Part shown: in pieces, positions 49,301-62,063 of the stretch
Position numbering within the stretch: the stretch's first letter is position 1
How the letters are laid out: every line of letters begins with the position of its first letter
From: Sisyra terminalis
Taxonomy: Eukaryota > Arthropoda > Insecta > Neuroptera > Sisyridae
Assembly (NCBI GenBank): GCA_958496175.1
Contig: OY292278.1
Span: 22,010,001 to 22,074,000, forward strand
DNA length: 64,000 bases
Reading direction: 5' to 3'
Notes under the pieces: generated by a model
What the model was told of the DNA's origin: nothing
Databases searched by the model: none
What the model saw: the letters and a program-made list of their open reading frames with translations, nothing else
Translations under genes and position numbers: made by a program

Positions 49301-52300
49301 TCAATAAACGCCTCGAGAGTTTCGTTTACTTCAACCATTCGAGCACTAACCACAGTGATGTGTTCAGCCATTTCATCGCATTTGGCACACAACAAAAACG
49401 TTTTGAAAGTATCGAGAACCAATCGTAAGGGACTTAATTTATACGCGTTTCGATTCGGAATAATGTGGAATAATTTCTCATCTTTGAACTGTACAGGTAC
49501 GTTAACGGGAGCAGCTACTCGGATGTATGATGCGAATGCTGTGTAGAGAATCGAAAAGATTTCTGCGAAATTTGCAACCGCGAGCGATTCCATGTACGCC
49601 CAGCAAAATATATGACTAATAGCGTTTATTGCCTGAAAATAAATACATTAATAAAAAAATATGTTTTGCTAAATGAAACAAGGACAAAACAGAACATATC
49701 TTATTTCACCAAATCAATTTAACTTTTTTTAGTTTAAGTATCCCTGAAGTCTATTTTTCAATTTAATGAGCCACAAAGTATATAACCACACCTTGAGTTT
49801 CATTCATGGCGTTCTGTTTTGTCTGATTATGACGAAACCTAAGACCCTAAGAAAGCAAGAAAGGAAGTATCTGGAAAGCTTTGAAATGTGGTGCTGGAAA
49901 ATTAGAGCCTACTCAATTCGCTCGCGTGGATCGTGACTTATAATTTGGGGAATACTGCTCTATAATACATCTCTGTGGGAGAAATTCATTTAAAGGGGAA
50001 ACTGAATTTGGCATCAGGCAGAAAACAGAAAAAAAACGGTGTATGTACTTATGTACGCGTGTGAGAAGTTATACTTAGTTATACTTAGTTTCCAATCCAC
50101 TGCCGTAGCCTCTTCCGGTAGTGACTGAAATGGCACACCAGATATAAATGGTTTGTGAAAACTAAAATATTCAATGGTGTGCAATAGTTCGATTCAATAG
50201 TGTTTTAGTCATTTTAGGGCTCAAGTGTACTTTAGCACACCCACAATCTGGCAACGTTGCATTTTCGACTTTGTTTTTAATTTATTTCGCGATTAAATAG
50301 GTCCATAATGAAAATTTAGCTACAAAAGCGAGAATTATACCATATTAGACTTGAATTAACAAAAATATCGCGAATTAAATTAAAAACAAAGTCGAAAATG
50401 TAACGTTGCCAGAGTGTGGTTGTGCTAAAGTACACTTGAGCCCATTTTAGTACTGTGTAAATCGCCCCCAACAATCAGCCAGCTTTCACCCGCTTGAAGT
50501 TTCTTGATAACTTAAATTTTGAATACTTTCGAATATCAGTGGAATATTATAAGTAATATATTTGAATATCTGTACAATACTTACAGCTAATGGTTGGTGC
50601 ATTGCAATTCTAACTCGATCTCGACTTTGTTCGTCATAAATAGTTGTTCCTTTAATTATTCTGATAAAAATCGTAAGAGCTGCCGAAGACAATTCCGCAT
50701 TTTCACATAAAACTCTCCAACAATCAAATACACAAGTGTCAGTAGCCCCTAGGGGTTGTAACAGCAACGCCATAATTACAGCCTTTGGATGGAATCGGGC
50801 CAACTTTTCAACTGATCGCAACGTTTCGATTCGAATTGGATCGATATTTACAGCTGGAACTTTATCGATGGTATCAATCATTTTGCAGATGATGTCTTCA
50901 ACGTGGTGGAATAAATCACCACCACGAACACTGATGAATGCGTTTAAAATTAATGACACTCCTCGAGCACTACTAGGTCCTGTTATATCTAACAAGCCGT
51001 TCAAAAGACTTTCAATGAAATTCATTAATTGGTGATGTGGTAGTTTTTGGCTAATTAAATCTCCAAATCGGGAAATTGCGTCATCAATTTTTACACTTTC
51101 AGTGTTGTCCTCATCCATGATATCGTCGAGAACTTGTTGGATATCACTGTTGATCGTATGCGATATATCTGTTTCGATTAAGCCATCATATTTGGCAGCA
51201 ATGTTCAGCATTATGTTGATACACTGGACAGCTTCTACTCGAACAAAAGAAACAGGATCATAGCACCGGGCAGCCAAACATCCTATTACAAATCCAGTAA
51301 GTTCAAAGGTTTCTGAATGATTGTAAAAGTCCATGTTGGAAAAATAACAGGACAAAACCGATTTGAACATTTTTAAGGCAACTAAGCGCTGCTGACCGTC
51401 GTGTTCGATAAGCCACATTTGCAGAAGGCAAAAAATTTCTTCTAAAACATTCGGTGAAATCGATTGCATTAGTAATTGTTGTATTAGAAGCACTAAGTGG
51501 CTGTCTATATGTTCCATAATGGAATTGTTTTTTGCTCGCAATTCGGAACTTTTGATGTTGTAGATATTTTCGAAGCATTTTTTAAAAATTTTTGTTTTTC
51601 TTGCCGGTTTTATGGTTGGTGTTAGTTTCACCAATGCCGTGGCCGCTTCTAAAATGTATGGATAAATCAAAAAGGCACTGTTTTGTTGCAACAAATCCAA
51701 AATTGTGAAGAGGATATCATCGCGTTGAAGTTCCTTCTCAAAATTGTCTCGCATTACAATGTTTCGATTGGCGTTGAAAAGCCCACAAATATTCGTAAAC
51801 GACTCCAGCGCCGCTTGGCGCACGCGCTGATCTTTACTCTCACGCAATTGTTCTACAGTCCACTGCAATAAACCTTTTTCCACAAACTGAATAGCAATTT
51901 TGGAACTATCGGACGAGGCAGCAATGCCTTGAAAGCACATCAGAACCGACCAACGAATTCGTTCGATTTGATCTCCACGCGAATCCTTTAAAAAACTAAA
52001 AAGTTTCAACGACTTCTTCACTGATTCATTTTTCCACATTTCCATCACTTTATCCATGACTTCTTTCAAATAAACGCTGGATAATTTCACAATCATTTTC
52101 GAGCAAATTTTACATTCATCATCATTGATAGATCGACTCAATGTTAATATATCATTTAGTTTTTCATCAATCATTTTCTTGTGATCATTAGGAAAGACAA
52201 ACGCTGTTAAAACAGTCGCCAGACAAATCAAAAGTTGTCCTTTTTCTTGCGAAAATTCATTGTAAAATCGAATATATCGATCAAACTCATTGATAATATC

Positions 52301-55300
52301 TAGAGTCCATTTGTCATCGTTGATTTGCTTAATTGAATCGTAAATAAACGTGGAGACGTTCCGTTCCCATTTTTCTTGAAGTTCCTCATTTTTCTGCGAA
52401 TTTTCTTCAGCTTGAATTTCATCCAAAACTTTAGTGAGATGCAGAGACTTATTGTTCCACAAATCAACTAATTTTGGATTAATCAAATGAGCATAACATT
52501 TTAAAAAGTGTAAAACATAGTTGGTTGCTTGAGGATTGGAAGATGAAGGAAATGTCGCTAAAAGACTTAACGACCTAACAACAATAGTTGGTTGAGAAGG
52601 AAGGTCACTTTCGTTGAAATCATTGGTTTCTTTGAATTTAACAGAAACTAAATGAGAAAGACATCGCATTAAACTTGAAGATGCTTCTTTATATTCCACA
52701 TTGATTAATGATTGAAGAAAAAGAGTTAATAAAATTCGGTCTAAATGACTTGCAGAAGATGTTAAAAGATATAACGAACTATCACACATTCGCTTAAATT
52801 CTAAGCGTTCCATATGTTCGTTATAATCGATACTATTTGGGTCCCAAGTTACACAACACAATTTAATAACATACATTAAAAACATTTTCAAATCCTCACC
52901 ATCGACCAATTCGTGGTAAGCTAGTAAAACAAGAACTTTTAACACAACTCCTTTGGCTCGATTCATAAAAGGAGTATGATTAAACAAGTCATTCCAACCA
53001 TAATGTCCGTTACTTTTTCCAGAAATTTGCCCATTTGAATTACAATCTGGTAATATATGCTTCAAAACAGGAACCAAAGAAGTCTTCAGTTGGCCTCGAA
53101 GAACTTCATTTTGAGTTCCCAATTCATGAGTTATAATTATCAAAATCTTTACTTTGGTATTATCATTACTAGTTTTCAATTGCTTCATGAAATATTCAAT
53201 GCTTTTAACCGGAAAGTATGTGAAAAGTAAATCGCAACAACGTAGCACCTCTGAATGACTCTTCATTGAATCGGGTTGAATATAATCCGGCTCGCAGATA
53301 ATTTGCTCGGTTAAATGATTTAAAATTTCCTCCAAATGAGGCTCGAAGAGGCCTTGGGATTTAGCAGGCGTAACCGAAAGTAGAGCACACATACATTTGC
53401 TCACATAATGCAAAGACTGGTGACTTTGATTCGGTGATTTGGAATTTGGTAGGCGTTTATATAAAGAAGTCAATGTGGAAATTAACTTTGGGATTTGTTC
53501 GACTATTTTCGTGCTGGATAGAATTATAATTATGGTACTTATTGCGTTTAAAATACACTCGGTCACTTTCATATCGCGAGCTTGGGGCAACCATCCGCTT
53601 ATGAGAATGTCGTAGGCCATTCCAAGTTCTAAATGAAATGTTTCTTTGGATAGTGTGGGATCGGGAGCTTTGTCTATATTAGAAACGTATTCGTCGATGG
53701 CATAACTAAAATTTCCAAGTGCTGAAAAAAGAAAAACATAATTTTTTAAACATTTGCACTGAAAATTTACTCAAAATAGGATTGAATCATAGAAATTTGG
53801 GTACACTACTGCTTTAGAACTAAATTAAGATCATTTATACATTTATTAATGATTTATTCAGCAACTGGTGCAATAAACTAATGGTTTTTATATTATATTG
53901 CTGTGTATAAAATTATATTTAACCGAGTGGTTTGATTGAAATTGATAATGGTTCTATATAGAGCCGTCGTTAATCTATTGGAGCTCCTTGCCACATTAGA
54001 ATAATGGAGCTCCCTCTGGATACCAAGAGGAAAAAAGGTGTTACGAAAGTTGGTTTAGGCTGTAACGTTCACTAAACAGTACACAAATGTGGATTGAACT
54101 TAATGCAATTGAACAAAATGCAATCATCCATGTATCCAATCGGGTAACTTCTATTATATGTATAATATTAATCAAGTCAACTACGCAAAATTATATGTGT
54201 CTATTAAAACTAATAAAATGTGTAATTTTATTAGATGAGTTTGGATTGAAATTGAAATGTTTTTGTGATCCAAGATTCCGCATGAAGTTGCGATAGGCAA
54301 CGAAACGTCACTAATTTGGAAAATTAAAAAACAACAAATAAAGGCAGATCTTAAATAACCTAAGTTTTCTCACCTCTCTATTACCTCACGCCTCTATATA
54401 CTTGCTTATTTTACTTTACGGATAATCCACCTCTGGCTGAGGATATGCCCTAATCTAGTAATATATAGAATCAATAAAAAAATGTGAGTTTATTCCCGTA
54501 AGACATTATATTCCTTTGTAAAATTCTAGTTTTTTTTTCTGGGAATAAATTTTAACCCTTCTTGTTTTATAACTAGAGTTCTTAACAAAATTTGCATCAT
54601 TATTATTAAAAACACTAGTAGTTACCCGTGAAATAATGATTATTATAGTTGGTTTTCACTCACACGTTTGTGTTTACATTCTTTGTTTTCTATTTTTACC
54701 GACATATATATCAATTTTTACCTATTATAATATTGATTGGTGATTACCGTGAAATATTCACAGCCAACACTGACAAAGGACAAAAATTGTCAATTGAATA
54801 AAATCGAAATAATGTAATAAAAAGCTGAGATCTGAGTTTTATAACTATTATGTAAGAAATAATGTTCTTTATACAACGTTTTTTTAAAATATATCTTACC
54901 ATAGGCAAATGCTTGTTTGTGGTAGTCAGTTTTAACAATCGCCAAAATTGGAAGTAAATTCGCCAGAATGCTCTTAATATATGGAACAGAGTTATATGAA
55001 TTGGCCAAAGCTAGACTTCCCAAAGTATGGATCAATGTATAATGGGGCACTGCTCCCGCGTTCATGTTTTTCATTAAAGCTTCCATTACTTGATCACAGT
55101 GCTTTTGACCAAGTGCGACCAAAACATCGGATGCAGCCATTTCAACATTGTTGATTTGCGTTGATTGGGACTTGGTAATCTCATTAATACATCGATCAAT
55201 ACAAATTAAAACTACGTCACCATCCAAATTCGTGATATATTCCCGTACAATTGACGACATAATTTCAAACAAATTTTGCGAATGGACATTATTCAGTTTG

Positions 55301-55529
55301 TTATTTCTTTGGTAGTCGCATATTTGTTGTAAGACATCATTGGAATATTTTGCGGCTATTTTTAACAGAGCCGTCCTTACAGCATGGACAACCTGTTCCT
55401 TATTGTCATTGCTAACTTGTATTAAGTTTTTAATAACGGCTAAAATAAAATAAGAAAATGTTTATTTTCTTTGTCAGGAAATTTAAATAATTCATTTTAC
55501 TTACCCATATGATGTGCTTCGTTGGCCAT
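46379..55529 (-). CDS. MROH1: Maestro heat-like repeat protein 1 (MROH1), giant HEAT-repeat protein
   Basis: Seven exons join to 1690 residues (human about 1641): 55529-55505, 55439-54900, 53721-50585, 49632-49162, 48816-48599, 48532-48112 and 46639-46379. The single 3.1-kb exon holds most of the protein. The whole chain is helical HEAT repeats without a catalytic motif. Recognisable family blocks are GAVPHYTLIHTLGSLALANS near the N-terminus, AAKYDGLIETDIS, LISQKLPHHQLMNFIESLL and SSYEPQRIAVYTFYTE. The C-terminal end is VIVRERTVCALANLI. MROH1 homologues have been linked to lysosome positioning or dynamics, but the molecular role is poorly defined. Introns carry a decayed LINE, two palindromic elements, a hAT-like MITE and a family A MITE. 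The 1.18-kb intron 53722-54899 shows no recognised repeat. Confidence 0.94.
46830..47370 (+). pseudogene. Decayed LINE (C-terminal part of a reverse-transcriptase polyprotein) in an MROH1 intron
   Basis: On the + strand, opposite to MROH1, the reading KVTQFKYVENIIPKDRKFTS followed by EVKKRLLRQK resembles the FKYLGSII...EIKRRI block of non-LTR retrotransposon polyproteins. Further on, after frame breaks, RKQERKYLEGFEMWYWRRLK then DHVIDVGVLRRANEK resembles their typical EAFEMW.WRR...DHVTNEEVLRR tail. Stops interrupt it and the catalytic reverse-transcriptase part is absent. A second fragment is at 49845-49925. Confidence 0.7.
47453..47649. mobile_element. MITE family D (AAGGTATT ends), copy 2, strong hairpin
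   Basis: About 75-bp arms: AAGGTATTTTAATCTTACAA...GATGTGGCGCCGCCACAAGT on the left mirrors ACTTGTGGCGGCGCCACATC...GGAATACCTT on the right. The GGCGCC core is markedly more GC-rich than its surroundings. Its position is within an MROH1 intron. Confidence 0.8.
47665..47909. mobile_element. Palindromic element, family F
   Basis: CAGAGAAAAGAGACTTACGT at the left is mirrored by AAGTTTCTCTTCTCTGG at the right. The centre is the strong palindrome GTACAAAGTTACGTTTGGCC / GGCCAAACGTGACTTTGTAC. A deleted relative is at about 2125-2237. It sits only 15 bp from the family D element. Confidence 0.75.
48894..49109. mobile_element. hAT-like MITE (CAGTGGTTCTTGACC ends) in an MROH1 intron
   Basis: The ends CAGTGGTTCTTGACC and GGTTAAGAACCACTG are near-perfect inverted repeats. 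The flanks GCCTAAAA and GTCTAAAA match at 7 of 8 positions, fitting the hAT target duplication. A second copy is at 62952-63176. Confidence 0.85.
49845..49925 (+). pseudogene. Second LINE fragment in an MROH1 intron
   Basis: AGAAAGCAAGAAAGGAAGTA then TCTGGAAAGCTTTGAAATGT reads RKQERKYLESFEMWCWK, the same block as at about 47120-47170. Confidence 0.6.
50218..50442. mobile_element. Palindromic MITE, family A, youngest-looking copy, exact 8-bp duplication
   Basis: 225 bp, starting GGCTCAAGTGTACTTTAGCA and ending with its inverse. CATTTTAG occurs exactly at 50210-50217 and 50443-50450. Its arms match each other closely over more than 100 bp, so the single strand would fold into one hairpin. Confidence 0.92.
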
Positions 55530-57027
55530 TATGTTTGTTTTAATTACTTTATTTATATTTATTAATATGACTTAATGTTTGATTACTTATCATTTTTTAA
55601 TACAAAGTCTATAGAATTGTCAAAATCATAAGGCAAATTAGCGATGACGTTTGTCACGTGAGCATAGAATGACGCATCTACCAGTCGACGTAGGCTTAGA
55701 CCTCGAGATGAAAAAATTAACGGAAACTGATTATTTGTAACCAAATACCGTAATATTATGCACATTAGCAAAAGGAAAAGCGACCCAATGGATGGTAGAT
55801 TAAACTTTGTACATGAAAGTTATTTGGTTGCCTAAACAATAAAAATAAGCTTAAGCTTTGTAATTATTTAAGCCGACTAAGCCATGTTATTAAAATGGAA
55901 AAATACTTTAAAGCTGAAAAAATATATAATTTAAAAAATAATCTTTTGTAAATAAGTACTAAGAAGTTATAAAAGTTAATAAATAAATTAAATTATTGGT
56001 TTTATCACCATAACACTTTGATGAGTATAATATTACTAAACATTGCACTCAGGTTTAAACTTACAAGAGGGAAATAGTGGACAAAATAAGCACTTTTAAG
56101 TTCCAAAGTAAAGTATTGATAAATAGACAATTTTAATTATTTGATTTTTAATTTAATATTTCAACTGTAAGATCTGTTTAAAACAACTCTTTGTTTATTT
56201 ATTTTTTGCAAGTATATCCTTCAAAACATAAATATGACCAATCAGGCATGGTACGAAATGTTACGCATCAGTTGCATAATTTTTACCATTGACTTCTATA
56301 CGTTTCCATATTACCTATATTATTTCATAGCGTATATTTATATCTTTTTTATTACGCTACAACGTCAAAAATATAACTTTTAAATGTATTTATATATAAT
56401 AACCTAATTATGATTATTTTGATTTTAACATTGTTAAATATTTTATTTATTTCCGGATTACCTGATGATAATACTAAAGAAGAAATTGAGTCATAGGACA
56501 CATGAGACATATATTATTAGATTATTTTGATATCAAAACAGCTAAGAATTGATAATATTAATATTTTTTTAACATTTAAAAATAGATCTCAATTGAAATT
56601 GGATTTTGCCGCGTTTAATAACACAGCTGATCTCACGAATTCTCCTTCAAACAAATTCTGCTATGTTCTTTTCAAAACTCACCAGGTGGCAATAACAATT
56701 TCGTAGCATTAATTTATTTATTTTTTGATAAACTCCTTTTATTTACTTCAAATAACTTCGATTAGATTTAGAATCAAATTATTTGTAAATAATTTATATA
56801 TTTTTTTTTGCTGAAAGCATGCATTAAATGATTTTTAGAAATATAAAACAGATGCTTATTCAATTTGTAATTTGCTGCCATTAACGACTACGCCCAGCTT
56901 CGTCTTCCAAGAACCAAATTGACAACTTCTGATAGAGTATAACAAAGATAACACATATTTCTATCTTATGATTTCTTAGCGTTCAATAAATATTTCAGCT
57001 GCCTTTCCGCCATTGTAAAATTGTAAG

Positions 57028-57151
57028 GGAAGGGAATTTATTAGTATTTTAATGTCCAAAAAACCATTAGAAAAGTCGTTTAAAGTTATATTAGAAGCAT
57101 TTTAAATGTAAATATTTCAAAATGTCTCTAAATGCCTATTTTTAACAGGGG
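57028..57151. repeat. MITE family B, worn copy
   Basis: The right arm AAATGCCTATTTTTAACAGGGG and the middle AACCATTAGAAAAGTCGTTTAA match the family. The left end has decayed. Confidence 0.55.
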
Positions 57152-58083
57152 TATAGTTTTACACATAAAATTATGGTTAATGTATTTATTTTATATATTT
57201 ATTATCGATTACAATCCTGCAGTTTATTTCAAATTTTTTATGGTTCCGGGGGTGTGAGGATTGTTATTATTATTTTAAATTATTAACACTTTGTTTTTTA
57301 TATATTTCGCAACGTTCATACATTTCTTTATATAGTTTATATTTATGTAAACAGGGAGTATCCTGTTTAGAAATTACAAGTGATAACGGTGGTTACCAAC
57401 TTGTTTATATAAAACAACATTCATATAAAATTCATTCTAAAATTATTTTGTGCTCTATATAATTAAGGACTTTTTAACCAATTATTTTTAGGTAAGATTT
57501 CATATTTAATTGTATGATTTATTTATTTAATAAATATTTTTAGTCATTGGTCAAGTCTTTTCTGAATTCTTGATTACATTTATATGTTTAGATTCTTTAC
57601 AAATTTACATTGTTATTTATAATCACTTGAAAAAGCACTTATAAACTGCAAAACGTAGCGAAAAAATAAAAAATAAAGTGTTAATTATTTAAAAAAAAAG
57701 ATCCTCAAATCTTCGGAACCATAACAAATTGAAGTTTTTATTTTATTGTTTCATTCAAATAAATTTAAATAAAATTAACTCTATTTTTGCTTTAACTTTT
57801 TTGTTTAGCGATTTTTTTTTTGATTGCTCTTTAAATTGTAAAAGCATTTGCGAAAAATTGATTAAGGCATGGCTATAGAAAATACTTATTGAATAAATTT
57901 TTCCTATGAAAAATCTTAGCTTCTATCAAAGAAAAAGTAAGTATAAAATAAAAGTAAATCATCATACCTGCAATCCTTTGTACTAAAGTTGGTAAAATAT
58001 TTTTACACTAGCAATGTGAACTTGTAACAACTAAAAGTAGAATAAAATTTTTGAACATATTTTGGTCATTTCCTTTGGTAGGT

Positions 58084-58116
58084 ATATATATATGTATATA
58101 TATATATATATTTATA
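58084..58116. repeat. TA dinucleotide microsatellite
   Basis: A run of TATATATATG followed by repeated TATA units, downstream of the XK-related stop codon. It is likely length-variable. Confidence 0.8.
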
Positions 58117-58231
58117 AATCTAATCTTGGTTTTGGTGTAAAATCAATGCTAGTAATTATCAACAATTTACCACTATCGATAAGGAATAAAAATTTGCACA
58201 CATTACGACACATATAATAAATAAGATCAAT

Positions 58232-60581
58232 TTATTTACTACTTAGTTCATACAAAGTTTCTTTGGATGGTTTCAAAAATTTAATATACAAAATAATAAA
58301 CGCAACTGCCATTATTGAATTACCGATAATCAACCATAATAAATACTTAAACCACCAACTGTCCCAATCTTCCAACCCCCAAATCATAGTCAAAATAAAG
58401 TTTTCAGTATAAATAACGATAAAATAAGCGATATAAATTCGAAAAAAATGCTTGAACTTGATCCGAAACTCTAGCATCGTAAAAATAAAAACGTACGCTA
58501 AAAATAAATACAATAAAATTCTTTTGAAATCGCGCGTCTTTGTGTAAATCATGATAACGACGAAAGTGATCACATAATGAACCAACATAATATAAAGCAT
58601 TGCCTGAAAGAAAAACTTTCCGAAAACCGACAAACACAAAATTCGAGAAAACGTAAAACAATACCATATTGTAAATACGATTACTTGTCCAATAAAATCA
58701 TCTTGTTGTCGTCCGTATTTCGGATATTTTCGAATCGGTAAATCGATGGTATCAATTGATTTTCCAAGTACATTGTTCCATGTTAGTTGTATTGTGTTGT
58801 TAAATTCTCTTTTGATGTTTGAGATGTTGAAGGCTTTCGAGTTGGTTGAAGAGGCTACGGCTGTTGACGCAGGGGATCCGGGACGCTTAGGTGCGGGATA
58901 ATCAGGACCTCGTAACGATGATAATGAAGTTATTTCTACAAGTGGGGGAGTTTTTCTCATTTGAGTTATTTCATTTTCATAAACAGTTGAATCACTTTTG
59001 GTAGATTGTATTTCCCCGCTAACGCCCGGCATGAATAACTGATCTAAAAGAATATATTAACATATTACAACAAAAGTAAACGTTGCTAATTCTTATATAA
59101 ATAAAATGATACCCTAATCCTTTGTTCGCGCAAAAACTAATGATTATATTTTCAACATTTTTTCTTCTTTTATTGCTCAAAAGAGTGGTATTTATAATAT
59201 CCAAGAAATACACATCTTAATTACCTTAATTTCTCTACTTTAAATAAAAACAATGCTCATTTCTCAAAAATACCTTTTCACCTACCCAGCATACCTGAAG
59301 TTTAGCTACTGAATTAAATTAAAAACTAAGTAGAAAATGAAACGTTGCCAGATATTGACCGATTTAAAACGGACTTGAGCTCCTTAAAATTCTTTAACTA
59401 TTTAAAAATGTATTTTTCGTGCCTTCTTAAAGCAAATTTTTTTATGGAGTTATTAATGTCAATATCCCGCCACATTTTCATGTACCACTCGAGAGTCGAG
59501 GCCATGGCCTCCTTGGCACCTACCACGCTACGCTACTGGGACTCCTTGTATCTATACTTCGAGGATTGGACTGTAGAATAAGGGAATACTGAGTAGGTAG
59601 GAGTTCCTTTAGTATACACAAACATCCAGAGAGGTGATGAATAAAGCAGTTGGCAAACTATGTATAGTGAAGGAGAAAATTTGGCAGCAGTTAGCAAATT
59701 TAAAAAATCTTCAGTAATGTCATCATCAACGAAGTCGTGGATGTTGGCTATAGATAAGAATAATTTTAAAAGATAGTTTTACCATTGTCTTCTAAAACAT
59801 TATCAGGTTCATCCGGAAATTCTTTCTCTAAGATTGCAAACAATCCTCTTTTTCGACTCCACGGATATCTGCGCCCAAGAAGCTTTTGACTTTCATAATG
59901 TTGATAAACCATCGTTGTATACGATAACTTTAAAATGGACACCATAACACAAACCAGTTGCACATATACTAAAAACAAATAAATAAGAATTCTCTTAAAA
60001 TGTCCTTAAACACCATTACCTGTATCTAAATCTCCAATTATTAACTTATCCTGATGTAAAACAATGTTAAGTTGCAAAAACATTTGTGGAATGGCTTGCA
60101 AATAGGCTTGTAAGAAAAAATAGAGCTCAATTGGCCGGGTTTTGATGGCTTTCCAAAGACATTCATCTCGATCGACATCAGACTTGGCTCGAACAGCTTC
60201 GATTGACCAAAAAATTCGTTCAGAATACGCGTGCATTGCCCAAACGGGGAAAATAGCATGTTGGATCGTTTTCAAAACCAACCATCCAACTTTCGTGCTG
60301 ATACCACCGTCTTTGGGCCAGTGTCCAGGTGCCACAATTGTAAACACATAACAAACAATCACTGGTAAATACAAAAACGTCAAAGTTAATCCAGCCCAGT
60401 GTGGATTGTTATCCCGGAAATGCTGCACCACCAAAACGAGATCAGTAGCGAATTCGATCATGTAAAGAATAGAAGCCGCTAATGCCGGAGTCAAAAAGCA
60501 GAGGGCCACCTGAGATTTGACCGAAATTGGCCATCCCAGAATTGAATTGGGACACTCGTTTAAAACACTACTTTTAACCAT
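58232..60581 (-). CDS. XK-related protein (XKR4/6/7-like multi-pass membrane protein)
   Basis: Three exons join to 519 residues: 60581-60020, 59968-59783 and 59043-58232. The start MVKSSVLNECPNSILGWPIS precedes a first membrane helix (VALCFLTPALAASILYMIEF). The family signatures follow: GLTLTFLYLPVIVCYVFTIV, a cytosolic SIEAVRAKSDVDRDECLWKA and the strongly kept IKTRPIELYFFLQAYLQAIP with QMFLQLNIVLH. A long serine/proline-rich loop is encoded at the start of exon 3. Several C-terminal helices (VFTIWYCFTFSRILCL and others) complete the XK fold. Some XKR members are caspase-activated phospholipid scramblases exposing phosphatidylserine. Whether this one is cannot be told from the sequence. Confidence 0.92.
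59312..59575. repeat. Cluster of three repeat fragments in an XK-related intron
   Basis: In a row: a family A right arm (AAAACTAAGTAGAAAATGAA to GACTTGAGC, 59312-59382), a tail fragment of the hAT-like element seen at 16356-17379 (TTTTTTTATGGAGTTATTAA to CACGCTACGCTACTG, 59384-59538), and one end of the element at 7686-8150 joined to a CAGTCCAATCC-type terminus (59539-59575, read backwards). Confidence 0.65.
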
Positions 60582-60938
60582 TTTTTCGTTACATTACTAT
60601 ATGATAGAAGAGAAAACCACAATAAAAAACGTATATTAACATAGTTATTGTAATGCTATGACTTCAGTTTTGTAATCGATATGCTTTATCAGCCATCTAG
60701 GCGATAAGAATGCATGGAACACACTAAATTAAATGATATGTTTCAGATAGCGAAACTAGGAAAAAGGCTAGGCCTTATCTCGGGAATAATTATCAAAAAT
60801 AAATATTACTAATCATATAACAGGTAAAATGAAAACTGAATACATTTTTGAAATATTAAAACAATGACTTTGTTTTTATCTCTTACAATTTATGCATGGA
60901 AAAAGATTAAAATTTTTAATTAAATTTATTTTTCTTTA

Positions 60939-61130
60939 TTATATTATTTCATCAAAAGAGGGCAGTGTTGAAGAGTGTTGACTATAGGCAACCCATTTAA
61001 CGTATTTATTTTGTGTAGGTAGACAAAAATAATCAACTTGATTTTCTTTTGAAATTAATTTTATTCCTGTGATTTCGTCTATGTCATTTAATAATATATT
61101 GGCCAGTGGTGTAGAGCGCAGTTTTGTCAC
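60939..61130 (-). other. Possible coding remnant or terminal exon
   Basis: The open frame ends KENQVDYFCLPTQNKYVKWV then AYSQHSSTLPSFDEII. Composition is more protein-like than other chance frames nearby. Possible acceptors (GACATAG, AATCACAG) precede it. Its 5' part runs into a hAT-like repeat at 61104, so the upstream ATG is probably not genuine. Family not recognised. Confidence 0.2.
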
Positions 61131-61349
61131 CCAGGGCCCATCGAAAATTCACCCCATGCCCCTTTTTTGCTACATTTATCAAGAAAATTGGTAAAAAGTC
61201 AAATACCTTTAAAATGTTTTGGTTGTATTTAAAAATGTAGGTACTCTTTGTGTATTTTTCAAAGCAAAATCTTTTATGGAATTATCAATGTCCATATGCT
61301 GCCCCATTTTCATGTACCATGCCCCCTCTGTATCCACCATGCTATGCTT
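61104..61349. mobile_element. hAT-like element fragment, same family as 16356-17379
   Basis: It starts CAGTGGTGTAGAGCGCAG and contains AAAAAGTCAAATACC, CTTTTATGGAATTATCAATG and CCATTTTCATGTACCATGCC as in the intron 6 copy. It ends near CCACCATGCTATGCTTCAC with a worn terminus. No SINE is inserted here, which shows the empty state of the SINE site at 16676. Confidence 0.7.
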
Positions 61350-62063
61350 CACAAAACAAAATTAAAAATTGCTGTGAAATATGACAATTATTTATGCATA
61401 CCTAAAAACTCCCTTTTCACCCCTTTAGAAGGTTTAACATACCTAAATGTCTTAAACCTAAATGTTTTTAAAAATGTAAATTAATAATTATGTTTAGGGG
61501 GGGGAGGGTAAATATTTAAAAGATAATTCATTTTAATACATAAGATAGTTAATGGAAAGATCATATGTAGGTAAGTATTTATTTAATTTAAATTTTTCAA
61601 ATGTTTCTTATTGACGTTAATAAAAAATCCATATAAGAGCATTCCTTTACAAAACATGACGGTAAGTATTTATGTGAGTCAGAAGAATTCACTAATTTAT
61701 GTTAGCTTCTTCCTTTATATATTATCTATATAATTTTTTCAATAAAAATTTTAGTAATTTATTGATTTTTAGTTAAAAAGTAAGACTAGCTAGCATACAA
61801 GCATTGTTCTTTGCTTCTTAGAATTGTGCTGATTTATATTGGTTTTCTTCGAATCAGTGTGTTTTGATTATTATTTTTCTTTTTAAATTTCAATAGTTTT
61901 TTTTTTTACTAAAAACATTTCTTCAATTTGGCGGCAAGTGATATGTCCATAATGGTAAGTTAGTTATAAATTATTCTTTACAAAAAGGTATTTAAAAATA
62001 ACTAGATATCCAAAGTAACTTCGGGTACTTTTTAAAAAAGAAACTTATTTAGTATCTAGATCA

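Larger units (their letters stand above)
55530..58231. other. Intergenic gap between MROH1 and the XK-related gene
   Basis: MROH1 promoter at the left end, XK-related 3' UTR at the right. Contents seen: a worn family B MITE (about 57028-57151) and a TA microsatellite (about 58084-58116). The - strand frame at 55583-55771 is open but has no motif or splice context. The rest is very AT-rich and nothing else was recognised. Confidence 0.6.

Noticed and set aside
50736..51871. Antisense frames over the large MROH1 exon
   Set aside because: Shadows of the 1044-codon MROH1 frame with no independent motif.
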